Assembly (NCBI GenBank): GCA_017476575.1
Contig: JAFUZO010000058.1
Coordinates: forward strand, 1 to 35,124
Length of the DNA: 35,124 nt
Direction: 5' to 3'
Source: Bacteroidales bacterium
Lineage (GTDB): Bacteria > Bacteroidota > Bacteroidia > Bacteroidales > UBA932
The position numbers and the translations under genes were made by a program. The notes below the pieces were generated by a model. The model did no database searches. It was given only the letters and a program-made list of their open reading frames with translations, and was not told the DNA's origin. Below, one piece after another: positions 32,261 through 35,124 of this stretch. Every line of letters begins with the position of its first letter. The stretch's first letter is position 1.

Positions 32261-33508
32261 ATGAAAAAGATTGTATCAATCCTTGCAATGGTTGCCGCGG
32301 TCCTCGCGGCCTGCAACAAGAACGACAAAGCGACCAAGACGGTCTCTCTGACCGTGACGGTCGATGCGGGCGAGATTTCCGGAATCACCCTTCCGGAGAC
32401 CTTCGTCGTTACTTTGACCAATGTCTCGACCTCTGCCTCCGAGCGTGTGGAAACGGAGAATGGTGTCGCTTTCAAGGAAGGACTCCTGCCCGGCATCTAT
32501 AACATCCTGGTGAGCGGTACGGCGGCGGACGCCGGCTATACCTACCTGTTCTCCGGCAGCGCCAATTCCGTTTCTGTCCTGGAAGATACCGAACTGGACG
32601 TCAAGGTGTCCATACAGCGGGAGGCCGCCCTGGTGTTCAAAGAGGTCTATCATACCGGTCTTGCATACGGACAGACCGACCCGGACAATGTCTGGAGCGG
32701 AACGACCTATTTCCGGGACCAGTTCTATGAAATCTACAACAACTCCACGGAGACGGTCTATCTGGACGGTCTGGTGCTCACCTGCAACGGCGCCGGTCTC
32801 TCCTATGCGTCCTATGACTACAGTACCATTTATGAGTATGATATCCCTGAAGCCGACAAGTATCTGTTCGTCTACTACGGCTTCCAGTTCCCGGGCAGCG
32901 GTACCGAATATCCGCTCCAGCCGGGTGAGTCTGCGGTCGTGGCCCAGTGGGCGACCAACCATACGGCGGAGAATCTCGCCAACGGGCATTCCCTGGACCT
33001 GAGCGGTGCAGAGTTCGAAGCCCTCTTCGCCATCGGCGGCTATGCGAATATCACCGACAACGATGCGGTCAACCTCAACCTGGTCTTCAACTCCTACTAT
33101 TCGTTGCCGCAGTGGCTCAACTCCGTCGATAACGGAACCATCATCCTTTACAAGCCGACGCATTCTTCTGTCGAGAATGACAATTTCATCGGCTGCGTCA
33201 ACGGCACGCTGGGCGCCCGGGAAGTGTACTTGGACGACATTATCGATGCGGTTCAGTGGAAGCCGACCCTCGCCGATGCAACGACCCCCGGATACCTCCA
33301 TCTTCCGTCCTCCATCGATGCGGGCTACTCGGTCGAATCGATGTACTCCGGCACGTCCATGGTCCGTAAAGTGGCTTATACCCGCGAGGACGGTACTGCT
33401 GTGTATCAGGACACCAACAATTCTGTGAACGACTTCACGGTGGAAAGAGCCCCTGTCGCCCATCGTAACGGCGCCAAGGTGCCGTCCTGGAACACGTGGG
33501 CGAAATAA
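32261..33508 (+). CDS. Surface lipoprotein with lamin-tail-like domain (DUF4876-type)
   Basis: The 415-residue product begins with the lipoprotein signal MKKIVSILAMVAAVLAAC and continues NKNDK, so the lipidated Cys is residue 18. The first 130 residues form an Ig-like or prealbumin-like strand-rich module (VSLTVTVDAGEISGITLPE). The rest contains FKEVYHTG, DQFYEIYNNSTETVYLDGL, which looks like the start of a lamin-tail (LTD) fold, and several Tyr- and Asn-rich strands. I associate this with DUF4876, a lipoprotein usually encoded beside a TonB-dependent receptor. By position it may be the receptor's surface lid or ligand-binding partner, which is inference. The ATG is 9 bases after the receptor stop, with no recognisable ribosome-binding site. 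Confidence 0.82.
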   Translation: MKKIVSILAMVAAVLAACNKNDKATKTVSLTVTVDAGEISGITLPETFVVTLTNVSTSASERVETENGVAFKEGLLPGIYNILVSGTAADAGYTYLFSGSANSVSVLEDTELDVKVSIQREAALVFKEVYHTGLAYGQTDPDNVWSGTTYFRDQFYEIYNNSTETVYLDGLVLTCNGAGLSYASYDYSTIYEYDIPEADKYLFVYYGFQFPGSGTEYPLQPGESAVVAQWATNHTAENLANGHSLDLSGAEFEALFAIGGYANITDNDAVNLNLVFNSYYSLPQWLNSVDNGTIILYKPTHSSVENDNFIGCVNGTLGAREVYLDDIIDAVQWKPTLADATTPGYLHLPSSIDAGYSVESMYSGTSMVRKVAYTREDGTAVYQDTNNSVNDFTVERAPVAHRNGAKVPSWNTWAK

Positions 33509-33516
33509 GTCTGTCC

Positions 33517-35055
33517 ATGAGGAAGACGGCCCTGACCATCCTTCTGCTCTGCCTGTCCGTCTGGTGCGGGCAGGCACAGGGCTTTGTGTCGGAAAGTGCG
33601 CGAGAGGCCTTTTCCCGGGGCAACCTGTGGAAGGATGCGGCCAACGCATCCGGCCTTGCAGTCGCCCCGCAGGTCCGTTACGGAGATTTCAGTCTGACGG
33701 GCGGCATCGTGGACGGCCGTTTCCGTCCGGCACGGGAAGCGGTAGGTTCGACCGAGGTCTCGGCCCATACAGAGGGCGCAACAGCCTTGGGCAGGATGCA
33801 GTTGTGGGGCGATTTCTCTTTTCGTAACATTTTCGATCGCGGACGGAATTTCGACGTGTCCATGTACGGGGTTCCGGATGACATGCCTTATTTCCTTCTG
33901 GACGCCAATGAAAGCCGTTGGATCCGGCAGGAATATGAGATGGGGGCGAAGGCGGCGCTTCCCCTGGGCGACCGGTGGGCGGCAGGCCTCTCCGTGCACT
34001 ATGCCGACAAGGTGGGAGCCAAGCAGAAGGATCCCCGCTCGGAGGACTACGTCATGGACATCGAACTGGTCCCCGGTATCCTGTGGAAACTGGGAGATGC
34101 CCATGTCCTCGGATGGGATGCCCGTTTCCGCTACGACTATGAGCGCTCTTATCCTTCCAACGCCAATGCCTCTCTGAACCAGGATGTATATTCCGCGCTG
34201 GGACTGGGGGAAGGAAGTCTCCAGAAAGTTGGCGGCAATGACGGGATGAAGGAGTACTACTATACGACCTGGCGCTATGGCGGAGCCGTGCAGTATGGTT
34301 ATACTGGTTCGTGGCGGTTGCTGGCCGAGGCGGCGTTCCACTTGCAGAGCGTTGAGGTGATGCACCAGAAGAGCCTGCCGAAAAACATGGGACATACGGA
34401 CCAGACCGCCCTGGAAGGCTCGGTGCAGGTGTTGTGGGGCATGGCAAACAGCAACAAACTGGTTGCCCGTGCGCGTTATAAGACGACCGACGGCATCGAG
34501 AAGGTCCAGCAGCGGGACAACACGGCCTTCAACCAGAAGTGGGTCACCATCGCCGAGAACAAGATGAGCCGGTACGACCGGACCGAGGTGGCGGCATCGT
34601 ATGACCACCTGTTCGGGGCCGGGAAGCCGGACGGCTATGATGCCAAGGTCGGCGGCCGGGCCTCGTTCACGATGGAGGATGATGCGTATTTCATCCCTGC
34701 GTCGTCCTTCCGCTGGTCGCGCCTGTTCGCCGGGGCGTTCGCCGCCCGGCAGTTCCGTATCAAGGCGGTCCGCCTCCTCGCGGAGGCCAGTGCCGGTTAC
34801 GGCCTGTCGCTGGAGGGTGCATACACCTACGGCGGCACCAAGGTCGATTCCCCGGCGGTCGAGATGTACCGCCTGGACAGCATCTATTACGGCACCGATT
34901 TCGCCCAGGTGGGCGCGGCGGCAACCTGCACGTTGCCCTCCCGGGGGCGCGTCCGTTACAACCTCGGCCTCGATGCGGACTGCCGTTTCGCGGTGGGAGC
35001 GGACGAGGCGGCGCACCGGACGGTCTGTGCCCTGCGTTTCGGCGTATCATTCTAA
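33517..35055 (+). CDS. Outer-membrane beta-barrel protein (DUF6850-type)
   Basis: The 512-residue product has a signal peptide (MRKTALTILLLCLSVWCGQAQ) followed by many alternating beta strands typical of an outer-membrane barrel, for example QVRYGDFSLTGGIVDG, GAVQYGYTGSWRLLAEAAF and a final strand ending FGVSF with the terminal Phe. Features such as ALGRMQLWGDFSFRN and the position after a TonB receptor and a DUF4876-type lipoprotein fit the DUF6850 family. ATG 33517 is chosen because it lies just beyond the previous stop and starts the signal peptide. A GTG at 33496 would overlap the upstream gene. Function is unknown: a second pore, a secretion channel or an accessory barrel are possibilities. 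Confidence 0.8.
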   Translation: MRKTALTILLLCLSVWCGQAQGFVSESAREAFSRGNLWKDAANASGLAVAPQVRYGDFSLTGGIVDGRFRPAREAVGSTEVSAHTEGATALGRMQLWGDFSFRNIFDRGRNFDVSMYGVPDDMPYFLLDANESRWIRQEYEMGAKAALPLGDRWAAGLSVHYADKVGAKQKDPRSEDYVMDIELVPGILWKLGDAHVLGWDARFRYDYERSYPSNANASLNQDVYSALGLGEGSLQKVGGNDGMKEYYYTTWRYGGAVQYGYTGSWRLLAEAAFHLQSVEVMHQKSLPKNMGHTDQTALEGSVQVLWGMANSNKLVARARYKTTDGIEKVQQRDNTAFNQKWVTIAENKMSRYDRTEVAASYDHLFGAGKPDGYDAKVGGRASFTMEDDAYFIPASSFRWSRLFAGAFAARQFRIKAVRLLAEASAGYGLSLEGAYTYGGTKVDSPAVEMYRLDSIYYGTDFAQVGAAATCTLPSRGRVRYNLGLDADCRFAVGADEAAHRTVCALRFGVSF

Positions 35056-35065
35056 CAGACAAAAA

Positions 35066-35124
35066 ATGAAGCAATGGCTATGGATGGGGGCGATGACCCT
35101 CAGTATCGGCGCAGCGGCGCAGCA
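35066..35124 (+). CDS. Exported protein, N-terminal signal peptide only (runs off the window)
   Basis: The ATG at 35066, 10 bases after the barrel gene stop, opens a frame reading MKQWLWMGAMTLSIGAAAQ, a good signal peptide. It belongs to the same operon as the TonB receptor. Too little is present to name it. The gene is cut by the window edge, and its identity would be the best clue to the operon's substrate. Confidence 0.7.
   Translation, partial: MKQWLWMGAMTLSIGAAAQ

Overview
The window reads as a chromosomal segment of a GC-rich member of the Bacteroidales. The signs are many promoter cores of the Bacteroidetes type (TAnnTTTG, several with a TTG about 19-20 bases upstream), few Shine-Dalgarno sites, TonB-dependent receptor/lipoprotein gene pairs, and lipoproteins whose mature ends start Cys-Asn followed by acidic residues. 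The genus cannot be fixed from the sequence. Most of the window is ordinary chromosome of even, high GC. The stretch from about 11.2 to 13.2 kb and parts of 17.7-18.3 kb look AT-richer and carry broken genes.

Layout. (1) 1-503: 3' end of ATP-type PEP carboxykinase with its terminator. (2) 598-8090, minus strand: a tight four-gene operon tamB > tetrapyrrole-methylase-type SAM methyltransferase > mtaB > MBL-fold hydrolase, each start overlapping the previous stop. (3) 8305-10885, plus: tsaD followed 4 bases later by an FAD-dependent oxidoreductase, divergent from tamB. (4) 11245-18300: accessory-looking stretch with a histidine phosphatase cut off in mid-domain and joined to a GH18 lipoprotein that has no ATG, then a TetR regulator with a two-subunit ABC exporter, then the frameshifted C-terminal remnant of an AAA ATPase beside a tRNA-Arg(CCG). 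(5) 18472-21542: an SGNH esterase and a Gfo/Idh/MocA oxidoreductase, convergent with a ROK-family regulator. (6) 21600-25875, minus: NADP-type glutamate dehydrogenase followed 4 bases later by a 971-residue protein with two receiver-like domains and a PEP-synthase-type ATP-grasp region, without phosphohistidine or PEP-binding domains. (7) 25943-26073: a 131-base inverted-repeat element that can fold into a long stem with three internal hairpins, between the divergent gdhA and WYL-regulator promoters. (8) 26117-29235: WYL regulator translationally overlapped with an S9 dipeptidyl-peptidase lipoprotein. (9) 29459 to the end: a TonB-dependent receptor, a lamin-tail-like (DUF4876-type) lipoprotein, a DUF6850-type outer-membrane barrel, and the start of a further exported protein.

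How the genes work together. Regions 2 and 3 are housekeeping: envelope assembly and tRNA threonylcarbamoyladenosine synthesis (TsaD) with its later methylthiolation (MtaB), encoded on opposite sides of one divergent promoter region. Region 6 may link ammonia assimilation to a signalling or phosphotransfer protein of unknown role. Region 9 looks like an outer-membrane uptake or surface-binding system of unknown substrate.

The best candidates for something undescribed are the cloverleaf-like inverted-repeat element, the GDH-linked receiver/ATP-grasp protein, and the receptor/lipoprotein/barrel operon. Domain and family names are from my own reading of the translated sequence, without database searches.
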